Part shown: positions 36,200 to 49,400 of the stretch, piece after piece
Position numbering within the stretch: position 1 is the first letter of the stretch
How the letters are laid out: every line of letters begins with the position of its first letter
Assembly (NCBI GenBank): GCA_019096065.1
Contig: JAGUCH010000007.1
Location: 4,548,501-4,612,500 of the forward strand
Source: Paracyclopina nana
Lineage: Eukaryota > Arthropoda > Copepoda > Cyclopoida > Cyclopettidae
DNA: 64,000 bases
Reading direction: 5' to 3'
Translations under genes and position numbers: made by a program
Notes under the pieces: model-generated
The model's input: the letters and a program-made list of their open reading frames with translations, nothing else
Databases searched by the model: none
What the model was told of the DNA's origin: nothing

Positions 36200-39060
36200 C
36201 TGTCCTGTCTATCCAAGGAGTGTGTGTTCTAACAATCGATCCAAGTAGTATCCCTCTTGTTGATCCAAGGACTGTACAAGTAGTTGATCCAAGTAGGATG
36301 TTTATTGCAGTTTTGAGTTTTTGGGATAAGTTTCAAATCCCCTCTTTGGAAAAAGAAACACTACCACATTCAGCACAGAGGCCTACAGCCTCTTGTGCAA
36401 TTTCAGCAAAATGTCAAGGGCAGGCCTTCAGTCTGACTTCCAAAAGAAGGACCCAGATCATGACCAACAAAACATTTCAGGAACATGGCCTACTGGTATG
36501 ACTGACCCAGAACATAGCATGACAGGGACCAACTACTATTCTATTATTCTAACATACTAAGTTGGGGCTCATTTGTGTAACCTAACTGACTTGTGACTTA
36601 ACTAGCTTGGGCTGACTTGGTTAAACACAAACTACTTAGGAATGACTTGGGTAGCCAAGCCTTATTAAGCTTCACCTTGTGCAGCCACTTAAGGAGTGAC
36701 TTGAGTCACCATTTCTGACTTTGGAAACCATAGCTGAATTGAGGAGCAATGGATTACTTGGATAATGGTTATCCAAGTAATCCATTGCTGACTTAGATTT
36801 ACCAAGACATAGGTAAATTTTGGGCAGCCAGGTCCAAGAACTGACTAAAATCTATTAGAACAGTTGGGACTCCTTCCCTTGGATTCACAATGGATCGTCC
36901 ATGGATAGACTACGACAAATTGGCCTCGCATGGACAAAATAAATCGTTCTTGGATCAATTACTTTTACAGATAATCCATGGATCATCATTGGATCGACAA
37001 TCAGAACACACAGGCCGTAGATAGACCAGGACAGACATATATTGGGTTCGACAAGAAATACCAACTCACATAAAAAGCCATTTCCGCAATCTCTAGAAAT
37101 TCCACCAATTGGCCAAATTCTCATTTCAAGACCAATTTTCAGCATCTTATTTTTGAATGACTTATTGGCTATCAAAAGTGCCCAAAGTAGTAGATATTGA
37201 CAAATAAGATGAAATTTTGCCTTAAAAATAAATTTTTCTTGGATATAGTCCATTTTTGGAGAAAAAGAAGAACAGTTTGGCCATTTTGAGGCAATCAAGA
37301 TATTGTGACAAAAAAATAACCAAGACACCATTTCAGGATAATCAATTGAAATTGGGCCTGGAAATTTATGGAATGAGGAGATATGATAGACTGTTTTTAG
37401 CTTAGGGCTATAAGAAAAAGATTTTGAAATACTGTCTCAAATGTAGCTATACTTTTGCTGCAAGAGTCAAAATTCAGTTGCTGAGCACTTTCTCCAGCCA
37501 TGGTAGTCTCTTTTGCCAGTCTATCCAAGGATAGTCTGTTCTGCCAGTCTATCCAAGGACAGAATGTTTTTGTCAATACAGGGACAGTTTGTTGCTGCAT
37601 TCTAACAATGTACAGGGTGCAGCGCCAAAAATGCAATTGTGCAACAGCCAATTCGGCCAGTTTCTTTACTACTTCTGAGCAGCCCGCTGTGTGTAGGGGC
37701 TCCTATCCTAGGATCTACTATGGACCTGGACTAGAAACTACTGTGATGCACCTGGACTAGCATCTACACTGGACCCGGAATTGAATCTACTGCCACAACG
37801 TACCAGGAATAGAAACTACTGTGACAGAACTGGAATAGGATCTACTGTGTAACATAACAGGAATAGCATCTACAGACCTGTACTTACATCTACTACAAAG
37901 ACAGAAAAGGAATAGAATCCACTAGAACAAAAACTAGGCCAGCAAAGTTAGTAATACATCAGGTAGATAAATCAGCTAAGTGATTAAGGTCATGACAAAT
38001 AAGATATATTGAAGAACTTTGGCATAAAAAGTCATAGTCTAATAAGTAAAACACAAGTCTTGAACTTATAGGCAAGTCTTGGAGTTATAGGCAAGCCCTT
38101 AAGTTTTGGCCAAATCCTGAAGTATTGGCCAAGTCCTGAAATTTTGGTAAGTCCTGAAGTTTCAACTAAGTCCTAAGTATTGGCTAAGTCTTGAAGCTAG
38201 AGACAAGTCCTGAAGTATTGGCCAAGTTCTGAAGTTAAGGTAAATCCTGAAGTTAAAAGCAAGTCTTGAAGTGAGAGGCAAGTCCTTAAGGTTCAGCCAA
38301 GTCCTAAAGTCCAAATCTTGAATGTAGTGGCCAAGTCCTGAAGTCCAAATCTTGAATGTTTTGGCCAAGTCCTGAAGTATCAGCTAGGTTGTAAAGTAAA
38401 TTGCATTTCAGCTTTGGTTTCAACAAATTCAGAGTATTAGGTCAGCCTAAATTCTATTATGGCATGCATTAGCAATTGTTTAAATCCCAAGTCTGGTAAA
38501 GATGCTGTTCCTGGTCTGTCACAGTAGTTTCTATTCCTGTACTGTCACAGTAGATCCTATTCCTGCTCTGTTATGGAGTAGATTCTATTCCGGTATCGTC
38601 ACAGTACTGTCATGGAGTAGACTCTATTCCATTACCGTCACATAAGTTTCTAGCACAGTATGTTCTGGTAGGTCCTATTCCAGCTTCTTGAGTACAGTTT
38701 TGGAGCCGCATGCTTTTCTAGCTTTCAATCCAAGTTTGATCCGTTTTTTGGTGCAGGGACAATCAGATTTGTCAGGCTATCCAGTCACAGTTTGAAATAC
38801 TTGACCCAAGTCCTGCTAAGTCAGAGTAGTCGATCCAAGGACTATCCATTTCATTGATCCAAGGACAATTTGTCTTCAAAGTTAATCCAGGGACTATGAG
38901 TTATGTCTATCCAAGGGCAATCCGTTGGAGTATTCCAAGTACAGTATGTCTTAGTTGATCCAAGCACAGCTGCCCGATAGTTGGTCCTGGCTCTAGCAAA
39001 CAGTTGGTCCTGGTCTGAGTTTGTCTCAGTCGATCCATGCATAGGACACAGGTCTTCTTA
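36200..39060. repeat. Field of degenerate minisatellites in both orientations
   Basis: Several short-unit families alternate. GATCCAAGGACTG-type units occur at 36235-36300 and 38825-39050, and reversed at 36890-37050. CTATCCAAGGA units lie at 37510-37565. GGAATAGAATCTACTGTGAC-type units of about 30 bp fill 37690-37930 and recur as reverse complement at 38510-38690. A GGCCAAGTCCTGAAGTAT family of about 20 bp fills 38040-38400. Copies are too diverged for recent homogenisation. Open frames here are translated repeats. Confidence 0.8.
36745..36789. repeat. Perfect 21-bp-arm hairpin with 3-nt loop
   Basis: AGCAATGGATTACTTGGATAA is followed by TGG and then its exact reverse complement. It lies within the minisatellite field, next to variants of the ATCCAAG motif. 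Confidence 0.9.
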
Positions 39061-39413
39061 ATATTAGCATATTTGAACCTGAGTGCAACTACTAGTTCAA
39101 CTGTACATCAGAGAGAGTGGCAATCTTGGCAAGCTGAGCCCGCCAAAATTTGCCAAGGTCAAACTTATTTACTTGGTGAAGTGGAGTGACAGATTTCCTT
39201 AAAATTGCACCACCTATGACTTCGACCATTTTCAACCTTTGCAATCTGCTCAGCAATGTGCGTTGGATGATTGCCGCTCTGTCATATAATAAAGTTGAAC
39301 TATTAACTACACATGTGACTCAGCTCCATTTAAAAGTGAAGGTTGCTGAATGAAAAAGCTTTGTGATATGAAGCATGCTTTCCATTTTTTTTTTATTAAA
39401 ATAAAGGGCTATA

Positions 39414-39874
39414 CAAAAGATTTTGCATCACTTAAAGAGTGGACAAGCTATTTTGCGATCTCAGCGCGTAGACTGAAATTTTATTAGCGTGGGTCGGAAT
39501 TATGATTTTGATGAAACGAGCCAACTTATTTGGGCCAAAAAATTGCTTGTTTTTTATAAAACAATTACTTTAAAATTTCTTTAATGAAATCGGAGGAAAT
39601 AATTAAAAATAATCATAGTTGGGCAACATCTTACGCCAGCTTTCATTTTCACCATTTTAGTCGCATTTTTGTTTAAAGTTCTTTAAAAGAAAATTGCTTG
39701 GCTCAGTTAGTCAAACCTTTCCTAAAGCAGCAGCATCTCGGCGGAACAAATAAGTTATTATCACCCAACTACACTTTAACACCTACTAGCGCAGAAAATC
39801 GCTGAGAACGGGCTGGCTTTTTTCGACCCACAAAATTGAACGTCCGCTCTTTAAGTGATGCAAAATCTTTTGGC
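39414..39874. mobile_element. Tc1/mariner-like MITE
   Basis: Inverted ends of about 33 bp (CAAAAGATTTTGCATCACTT onwards) are flanked by TA on both sides (TATA context). The interior carries further imperfect inverted similarity and no transposase frame. The terminal sequence style resembles Tc1-type ends. The right end is GGC rather than G, so the ends are slightly asymmetric. Confidence 0.75.
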
Positions 39875-42800
39875 TATACTTTCAAATATTTCCGTAGGCC
39901 CGCCCTCCGCTGTCCATTTATGGACGCCTTTACCTAGTTTTGCATGGTTTAATTTTTTTTGACAGGCAAGCTTCTGCTTGATAATTTCATGGAAAAATTA
40001 ACATCCTGGCCTCTTTTTATTTATGTGGGGGAAGGCAAAGCCTAATCAATCTTAATTCCCTATTGAGTGGAATTCCTGCGGGGATGAAGCTTGGGTGCAA
40101 CTCGAATTAATTGGAGAAACTTGGAAGACCTAACAAAATCCCAGATGAATTCAGTTATTTTGGTGTTGGTGGCTGCATGACATTTCACTGATTGGCTCTT
40201 TATTCTACCAATATGCCTTGGGTGAACAAATAAGGCTTGATATTGCAGTACTACATCCTTTTCTCTCCTAATAACAACTGAAGGAGGATGGCCCTCGAAA
40301 AAGGGGTTCGATTCCATATTTTACCCAAGATGTCAATATAATTCCGCGTCATCGGATAATATTTTGAGTCAAAGGAACCATGGATCAGTGCACACTGGGG
40401 AAAAGTGTCTCCAAAGCATCTTGAGCATAATGCAAGAAGATGGTAGAATATTTTCCTAGACTTTTTGCTGGTTAATGAAGCAGAAGGAGCAGAAAATGGC
40501 TAAATTCTTGGCATTTTATTTGCTAGGTTTTTTTTTCTTGCGGAAAAGGGGACGTGCCATTTTAGTAGCATAGGCGAATTGTTGGATTTCACAAGAAATT
40601 GTGAATAGGCTCATTCTTCCTGTAGTGCAAATAGCAGCAGCTCCAAAGCTCTTGATGTTTGCTTGCTGGCTATATAGCTTTGAGATCAAAAGCAATATAC
40701 TGATGGCATTGCAATCCCTGGAAACGGAATAATAGTGATATTTCGAAATATGCCTCCATGCTGGCAATTTTAAAGTTGTCACACCTCCTCAGCAGGAAGT
40801 TGGGAAAACTGAGCTGGGAGTGCCTATAATTCATTTTTTGCCCCACAAAATCTAAAGCCTGCCCTCGAAAAAAAGTATAGAAGGGTTGTGCAAGTACAAA
40901 CATGCTTTTAATAAGATGGCCTTGCAGCAACATGCAAGATGCTCCTTATCTTTATTTGCTAAACCAAATTGATATTTTGTATGTCTGGGTGTAGCTGCAC
41001 ACAACTGCAATGTCGTAAAAGCACTTTTTTGTTGGGCCCCATTTCAAACCAATTTGCCAAATTGCTCTTGAGTTTGTTGACACATTATAGTGAAACTGCT
41101 ACTTTTTGGCTGTTTGCTGTTGCAAGAGAATGACAAGGCTAAATTATCTCAAGACTAATGCTTGCTGAGTGACAAACTTGACTCATTTTGGGGCAAAATT
41201 AGTGCTGCTACTGCTGCTCAAAATGAAGGAGCTAGGCCATCATTAATTTCATCAACTTGGTCTCCTCAGCTGTTGCTTTGTTAAGGGTGCTGCTGTCAAA
41301 ACTCTTGTCATTGATTTAATACTCTGTGACAAACTACCCAAAGGAACTTCCAGGAGGATTTGTGCACAACATACCCTGGTATAAACAAAGTTTTCAACTG
41401 ACTATGTGATGTTTATGCAGTAGCATTGACCTCCACTTCTTCTGTTGTAAAGTAGCTGACTCAGGAGGGTTATGCATCAAAGCAAAATTCTACAGAATTG
41501 CACTTTTGGCCCCACATCAATTGATCAATTGATGGTGCAGTCTCAGGAAACTCAGAATGATGTTGGGGGGCCACTACACTATTTACCTTATAAATTGTGC
41601 ACATTTCTGAAAAGCTTTTAAGCAAAATTGGCTCGTTTTCAAAATGAGATAAAAAGAATCCAAAATGTGAAGTGTTTTCATCATCATAAAGTGAAGTGTT
41701 TATCAAAGTGCATCAAGGATACTAATGCTTTATTTTACGGTAAGTAATGATTTATAAACTGAATAGTATGTAATTTGGAGCTTCTTTTGCAGGTGAAGGA
41801 ATGCTTCTGTCAGAAAATGTATGATCTCTTTCAACGCTTTGGCTCTGTATGAGGAGAGTGCATGAATGGGTAGATATCAAGTTAGATAGACAGAAATGGT
41901 TCTTCTTAGCTCGAATTAATCAAAAAGGTTTCAACTAGCCAAGTTGGCCGCTTGTTGTCTCTTTTTTGTATCTTCAAAACATGCTTTTGCTCTTACTCTA
42001 CTGCCCCAAGGCGAAAGACAATTTGCATGATAAAAGACAAATTATTCCAGCTAGGCAAGACAATTTATTGTTTTGAGCAAATGAGCAAAAAACCATGGGT
42101 GGATCTACTATATGCTCTATTTATTCCATCCTTGTCATCTCCACAACTTGTGAATGGGATCTGCAATGTAAATTCAACCAAGATTGAGAGCTGCTTTTTT
42201 CGCACTCTCCAGCATGGGGGGGGGGGGGGGGCAAAAAAAGTGAGACACAAGCTGAGAAAAGTGGATTGCAATAGCAGAACCTCACACCACAGTGAGCTGC
42301 TGCAATGCGACAGAATATTGTATTCCCACTTACACAAATTGAAAAGGATTACAGTGTATATTTTGCTGCTAGATCAAATGGGTAAATGTGTTTAACTTTA
42401 ATGCCAGCAAGTGCACCCAATAACTGTGCATAGCTTTATTCAATTACTTAAAATATCATGCTCAATAGAAACAAATGATGCTTGTGCATGTTAAGGTTAT
42501 GAAAATGCTAGTTTGAGCCTTTTTTGTTAGGCCACGCCTAAAACGAGCACAACTTCTTTTTGTGACAGCTTACACAACTTGATGTCAACAGCCAGAAGCT
42601 TAACGTGTTTTTTGTTGGATGCCCCATGAAAATTCATACTTTGATTCCCCTGTTCCGGTTTACTTAAGTGCAGGCTATCAATTTCACTGGCAGCTGCGAG
42701 CAGTTTTTAGGGCAACATTTTGATTGACTATTTTTATAAGCTAGTTGCAGTTTTAAAAAATGGCATTCTTGCTTTTATATCATCTAGGGGCATCTTCTGC

Positions 42801-43250
42801 CTTCCCTTCTATGGTGAAATGCAATTCAATTAAACGGCTTGAATTTGAATAGTAAACGTCTCTGGCCTTTTAATTTATGATGGCCAAAACTTTTTTGAGT
42901 CCCCTCTTCATCCACAGTGCGATGTGAAAATAAAAATTCTCTTTTTTTATTCCTTGCTTATGAAGGTCAAATTCGGATGTGTGTAGCATTATTGCTTGTA
43001 TTTCAAAGCCTTATTTGCATTTTTATGAGTGCCACTATATTTTTGCAAACTGCCGTAAAAGTAGTTTGTGCTTAAAAGATACCAAGATATCTCACAAGGG
43101 GCGTTAAAGATCAGCACAAAAGCATGCACATTTTTATCTTGCCAAAAGTGTTTTTCTGAGCCAAGTTATATCATTTTTATCTTAATTAGTACTTGATATT
43201 TCCATTTTCTTAATGCAAAAATGCTGATGGAATTAATTGCTAATTCTTAC
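39875..43250. other. Gene-poor stretch (probable intron)
   Basis: A further GC-palindrome half (GTAGGCCCGCCCTCCGC) lies at 39894-39910, related to the array at 34.8-36.2 kb. A B-box-like GGTTCGATTCC at 40303 has no partner A box. A run of 16 G lies at 42216-42231. Nothing codes convincingly. Confidence 0.5.
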
Positions 43251-43498
43251 CTGAGCTGGCTTGTCCACTGTTTCATAAATCATGTAATGGTCATGATTTT
43301 TGGGCTGTAATGGCCTCAGTGTTGTAGGCCGACTTATTAACGGCCTTGAGGCCATTCGTAGGGCTGAGTTAGGGTTTTGCAGTGTTTTCATTGAGGTGGA
43401 TGATGATGATGGGCAACTTCTAGCTGATTCTCGTGCCAGTGTGCGATTGAAGCAAGCTCCATCAGGGAGATCATTGTACACCACTATACCAAGAGGAT
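43251..43498 (-). CDS. Candidate internal exon, possibly upstream exon of the PTB/SH2 gene
   Basis: A 248-bp open segment between a good acceptor (CTTTTCAG) and a consensus donor (CTCAG|GTAAG). It reads DPLGIVVYNDLPDGACFNRTL, then a Ser/Arg/Pro-rich stretch, and ends with HYMIYETVDKPAQ. It starts by completing a codon from one leftover base and ends on a codon boundary. The exon at 52502-52590 ends with exactly one base over, and the frame before ATG 27176 is open on a codon boundary after an acceptor at 27201. All three could therefore form one transcript. I recognise no domain. Confidence 0.55.
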
Positions 43499-46400
43499 CT
43501 GAAAAGTAACAAAAGAAACTCATATTTTCAATGAATAACCAAGCCTTAAAAAACTGGCGTTGTCTACACAAACGTGGACAGGGTGATCAATTAAAAGTTG
43601 CCTGACCTGGTTTGTAACAGGCAAAAAAACATCCACAAAAACCGTTTCTAATTTAGTTTTGATTGATGCCATTTTTAGAGTACTCTTTTACAGATTTATT
43701 GATGGACCTTTGATCGATTGCAGTGATAGGGAGATGATTAGGTGGAAAACGATTACATGAGACTACTTAGAAACGTAAATGAAATCATTCTGACGAGGAA
43801 AATGTGTTATTTTTTCTAACTATTGAAAGTGTTAAAATAAGAACTTTGACGGCTGCATAAAGATGAGGAAATTGTGGTGGAATTATCACCCTGTAGCCCT
43901 TTAGTATACATCTTAGAAGGCAAATTCCATGGAAAAATGCTAAACTGAGGAAATCATTAACATTTTCAAGCAAGGTGGTCTCACATATTCAATGTGTCTA
44001 CAGTGATTATGCTCAGCCATAATTTAATTTCCATTCTAAAGCAAAAATGTTGGCATTTTTTGTGAGAGCGGAACAAGCTGTCATCAGTCATTTTCTGAAC
44101 GTTGTCAAGTTCGTTGTCATAGTGTACCAAGATGAATCTGGCGATGATGATGATGATTCTATGGCCAAAGATTCCGCTTTGGGACACTGACCAGAATATA
44201 CTTTATTTACTCTCCATCTTTTTGGTCAATCCGAATGGAAGATTGATGGAAACTCCAACATAAACGCGTTTTGGAGGCTATGAAATGCTTCTTTCAAGGT
44301 CATACTTAAATTTCACTTTTATAAAGGCAAAATGATGAAAGCTTTGCAATATTTATTGTGCCGTTTTGCCCTTAATGTTCCTTTTCATTTTATGATATTG
44401 TTTCTTTTTTTTGTTGAGAAGCTATCACTAATGGATGAGCAGCACAATGGACTGTCAACAAGTCCTTAAAAGGGAATCATTGTACTTCAAGTCCTTGAAT
44501 TAGAATTAAGGTTGGTTTTAGCCTATTGTCAATATTGTTCACTAACATCCAATGGCAAAAAAAAACTGGCATCCTTTTGCAGATCCACCTACATATAAGA
44601 TCTATATTGATAGCTTCCCCAGAGTTAACTGCATGAATGAATCTCCTTCTTTCTCTTCATGAAATTTTTATGAAAGTTGGGTGATTCCCTGAGTCATTTC
44701 CAACTTATGGTGATCAGTCATTGGAAAAAAGATGAATGGAAGCCATCATTTATTGATGGTATTTTCTTGCTTTTGATGCTGCGGCTGATTCTTGTTTTTA
44801 TCACTAGCTTGAAAAAAATGGAAGAATAGAAAAAGTGTCACTAAAAGCTTTAACATGGTAGTCGTCTGTCTACAAAAAAAATTTTTTGGAAGTGATATAG
44901 GATCTTTAGATTTTTTTTTATTCTAATCATAATAGCAGAACTCAATATTGAGAGCTAATGTGCTTGAATTTATCTGAAAAAGTTAGATGAGGAGCACATC
45001 AGCTTTCATTTGACAGAAAACAAGAAACCACAGCAACACCAAACATTGACTAATGGTTGGTTATCGATATTATCAAAGTTTCCGGTTGGCCAACCCCAAC
45101 TACTTACATGGCTGAATAGATCCTCACAATACCAATCATCAGATAAATAGTTTCATCCCCCATTTTTAAAAGGGGGTCAAAAAGCCCTTTGATGATGGGC
45201 ATCCTGTTGACCCTCCTTATGACTATTGTGGCTACTTTTATGATCCTGTCCATACTAATGAATTCTGTGATGCAACGAGTCGGAAACCATCTTCACTGAT
45301 GACAGAGGGTCTTTTTGTTTCAGCAAAATTGAAAAAGGGCCAACATCAAGTTTTGAACTCTTTTTCAGCTACTTGCCAAAATGCATCAAAGCAATCTAGC
45401 ATGAGTTTCAAGAATTTGCAACTGCAGTTTATAGCTGATTTCCATTTTGGGAAATAATAATAGAAGCAGAGCTTTCTCTAATCATCTAGGGATTTCAGGC
45501 CAGAAAAGCTATTACCAGACCAGTCAAGCACCACCCTGTGTGCTGCATTATGATCAACCATATTGCTCGTTCAAACAGCTGGAAAGAAGGTCTATTATGA
45601 TGCCCTAGCTCGAATTCCTCCCCCAGCTCTTAAAGAATGGCTGGGATAAATGATGCTTTGGGACAATCAGTCCGGAAGTAGTGGGAGGAATATGAAGTCC
45701 TTTTAGCCTGTTCTTCATTTACACCCTTCAAAAAAAGGTTTTTTGCTTTGCTAGCAGCCCAATAAATCTACCAACCCTCTTTGCAAATACACCAAAGTCT
45801 CTTCTCTTGATTCATTAAGACCTGCAAATCAATGATGTCATCAGTTTTTTCCATTGATGATGATGATGTTTGTCCATCATCAAATACGAGCTCAGTCATG
45901 TAGAAGTCCGTGATAGTATAAAAAGGACACTTGATCCAAGGGACTCATCCATCAAGTCGTAAACGAGAAGCTTTTTATGACACAAACTAGATTTCGTTTT
46001 CGTTCGAGCTGTAGAAGTAGTTTGCGAATTGTGTGAGGGGACTCTTTGCAAATGGCAGAATTAATGAGAATGTTTCATCTCTGCTCGTGAGAGGAATCTT
46101 AGGTCTTTTTTTCTTAAATAAGTAACTAAGGAAAAACTCAATAATGCCTTTTTTAAATTACGCTCCAAATTGAAATTGCTTACAAAAATTTTTATATGTA
46201 AAATCTTAATAATATCTAAGGTGCTCATAAATTCAACATAAAATAGCAATTCTATCTTAAAAATGGCATGAACCCTTAGAAGAAGCATTAAGGAACCCAG
46301 ATTTCATATATGAAAGATGATGAATGTCAATTCAGTTCCGCCATTTTGGCATTTAGCTTCACGCATCTCTGATCGTGACAGCATCAGCAGCCAAAGACTT

Positions 46401-49400
46401 TCACTGATAGTTGCTCCAAAAGTTTCACCACTGTTTTCTGTGGTTGGCTTTTTTTGCTCTTTGGCGCAGAAGTAAAAGCATGATGGATTCGTGCTGTTGT
46501 TGTTGTTGCATCATCGTTAGCCCCAACAGCATCAAAGATACTATTTTTTTGTGAACCCATCATCATATTTTGGGATCAAATCCTCAGCAGTCTGTTTTTT
46601 CTCCTTAATGCAACTGCTCAAATGAGAGCTGAATTCCATTATGGAGGAGAAGGAAAATGCAAATGAAAGGCCATATGTGATGTTGCAACGCAACTACAAC
46701 AAATTGGACAACACCAATTTGCATTAATTTTGCATTTGGAACACTTATGCTGGTTGTAGTTTGTAAAAGCCCTGCTTTCCCTTTTACATGATGACATTAC
46801 TACTATATTTTCATTTTCGCTGCTTGAGAAAGGGGAGAAGCTGATCACAGCTTGACTTTTGCTGGTTGTCACTCTGGGTTGTTGTCTCTCAGTTTCCATC
46901 CCCAATATTCAGATGAGACAACCCATGAGAGCTAGACAATGAATAGAAAGCTGTACTGCTAGTAGTCGTAGTAGCCAAAAAAGGAGTAAAAAAGAAAGCA
47001 GCTTCCAACACACATGGTAGTAGCCCCAAAAAAGTTGTCATTTGCAGCCAGCTTTCTATAGCAATTCTCCTTCTGCAAATGCTCTGCAGACAAAGCCAAA
47101 ATGTCCCAAAATTGGATGTGATTTTGGGACTCCAAGAATAAAATGTCTCACAACTGGAGTCTGAAACTTTCTACTATTTTTGAGCAAAATCCAGCAGTTT
47201 CACTCCTGTCTCAAATCCTTATGAGCAAGTCATGCGCAACTGAGGTAACATGTGACAGATGGTGGTGGTCAAGCTGTGCACTTGAGGCAAACTTTTTTCC
47301 TTGAAAATCAAAGTGGAGCCCTTCAGGAGACATCTCTAAATATGTGTCCCACTAGGGTGTTAAAGGGGTGAAATTGGACTAGGGTGCCATCCTTTATAAG
47401 AAAAGGGGGATATAGCTTCAGATTAAAGTAAAGTACGTGGGGGGTAGTTTTATTTATAATTTATAAAATATCACGTATTCTTCGATGTTGAAAAGCTCAC
47501 AGGTGCACGTTGTGAAAATCACCCCTAAAAGTAGGATTTTCATGTGAAATTGTCCCATTGTCATAAAGCTGCTCAGAGTCTCAGTATTATAGTGGCAAGT
47601 TGAGACCAAATTGGTACATAACGTTGCTGCTGAAAGAACAATTGCAAAACGTGACAAACATGCGAATAGCTGTCGTTTGTTGTGGTTCAACGACGCGTCT
47701 GGTTGTGGCTAGCTTTCACTTAGGCAATATTAGATGTCAGAGATCCAATAATGTGTGGGATTTCTCTGCACATATGATATACAATATGGTGACTACTGCA
47801 AGCTGCCCTAAGGACAAACTAACTTGAAGCAAGTGTAACAACTACCATACTTCTTCTTCTACTGGACGGATGCAGGATTTGCCCAATTGAGCAGATTAAT
47901 TCCCTTGGGACTTGTCAAAAGATCAAGCAAGCAGAAAAAAGAGATTCATCAATGCATTTGTTGGCTGAGAAAGAGAGAGAGCGAGTCTGTCCAATTAAAC
48001 AGCTTCCACTTCAAGCTCTTCTGGTGTATTGTTATTCACATATAACACATACCAAAATGCATGACTTGAGGTCAGCCTGCTTTTAGGGAAATTACTTTGG
48101 ATGGATAGTTTGACACTGACAAAGTAAGTGAATAATTTGTTTCCACCACTGTATACAACATAACAGTGCCTAATGTATATTAAATGTAAATCTAAAAAAT
48201 GGGCCTTTCTTGAGGTTCTTTTTTTCAATACCTATAAGTTTTTGACACTTTCAGACACACACTATTGAGCCAAGGTGCCACGTAAGCCTTTTTATCTTGT
48301 TATTTCAACTTCCTATGTGCCAAAAAGTGAAGGAAAGACTCATGCTGAGGAAAAACTGTCTAGTCATATTCAAGTTATGGTTAGGGAGAAAAAAATCAGC
48401 TATTGTTCATTTGCTATTTATTCCTACTACTTACTATGCTACTAATATGCAAAACAACCAGATCCAGCTTTCATAGTGGAAATAAAATTCATTGAGAAAA
48501 AGCAGAACTTGTTCAAAGTGGGTTGGGTTGTCTGAACAATGGAGCTTCAACTTTTGACTAAGTGTGAGCAATTATGCTAAAGAGCTAGTTAGAAAGCAAA
48601 TGCACAATTGGGAAAAGAGAAGATGATGCTAGCATCACTTTTCACCCCCTCACTTTTCTTGGTGGAATGGGTTGATGATGGACATCAAAGCAACTTGATA
48701 TCATGCATTCCTTAGCACAAAAATCCAGGAATATTCCAATTTCCTCTCTGCTCATTCACTCTGGGGGGAATTTGGCTTCAAAGCACTGGTTTGCATGGTT
48801 GTAAGAAGTATGTGTGTGTGCTGAAAATGTAAGGTGTTTGCCTGAAATCCTATTGCTTCAGGGTAGCCAAATGAGGGTATTTGCCTATACTGGAAAAGGG
48901 GATGCTAGATAGTGCAAAGCAGCTGCTGCTGTTACATATGCTGGTTGCTATATTAAAGGGTGCAAACAAACCACAGCAGAGCACAAACCTTCTTTATTAA
49001 GGATAGCTTACTTCCTTCCCCTTTCTAATCCTGCCAGAACATTGCTTAACAAATCAGCCAATATTGGCCAAATGTTGCAGCAGCATTTTTTGGCATAATT
49101 AATTCTCTTTTTTATGAAATGACTAATCTGTAGATAAAAACAGAGATCTTTCTATTGTTTTCTGGCCTGACATCAACTATTGTGCTGTGCATGCTTTCTT
49201 TTGTCTTCTTCTTTTGGCAAGACTTTCTGAAATGGTTGCTCAAACTAATACTAGCTGTGGATGGAGGGTGCAGCTCTAGCTTTTCAGCGAAATTAACCAA
49301 GTTCCAACATAAATTCACATGCAAACTTTTAGTCTACAGCAGATGTGGTCACAAAGCTTAATAGCCAACTTGCTGAGCACTATTGTTCAGCCATGATTTC

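Noticed and set aside
38162-38368. Minus-strand open frame with internal peptide repeats
   Set aside because: The repeats simply reflect the AAGTCCTGAAG-type minisatellite.
40303-40313. B-box-like GGTTCGATTCC suggesting a tRNA
   Set aside because: No A box at the right distance and no cloverleaf arms.
41952-42395. 147-codon plus-strand open frame
   Set aside because: It runs through the G16 tract (poly-Gly) and has no other coding sign.
46639-46905. Cys-rich minus-strand frame resembling a zinc finger (KCSKCKINANWCCPICC)
   Set aside because: Cysteine spacing fits no known finger, there is no splice or transcript support, and a chance frame is likely.
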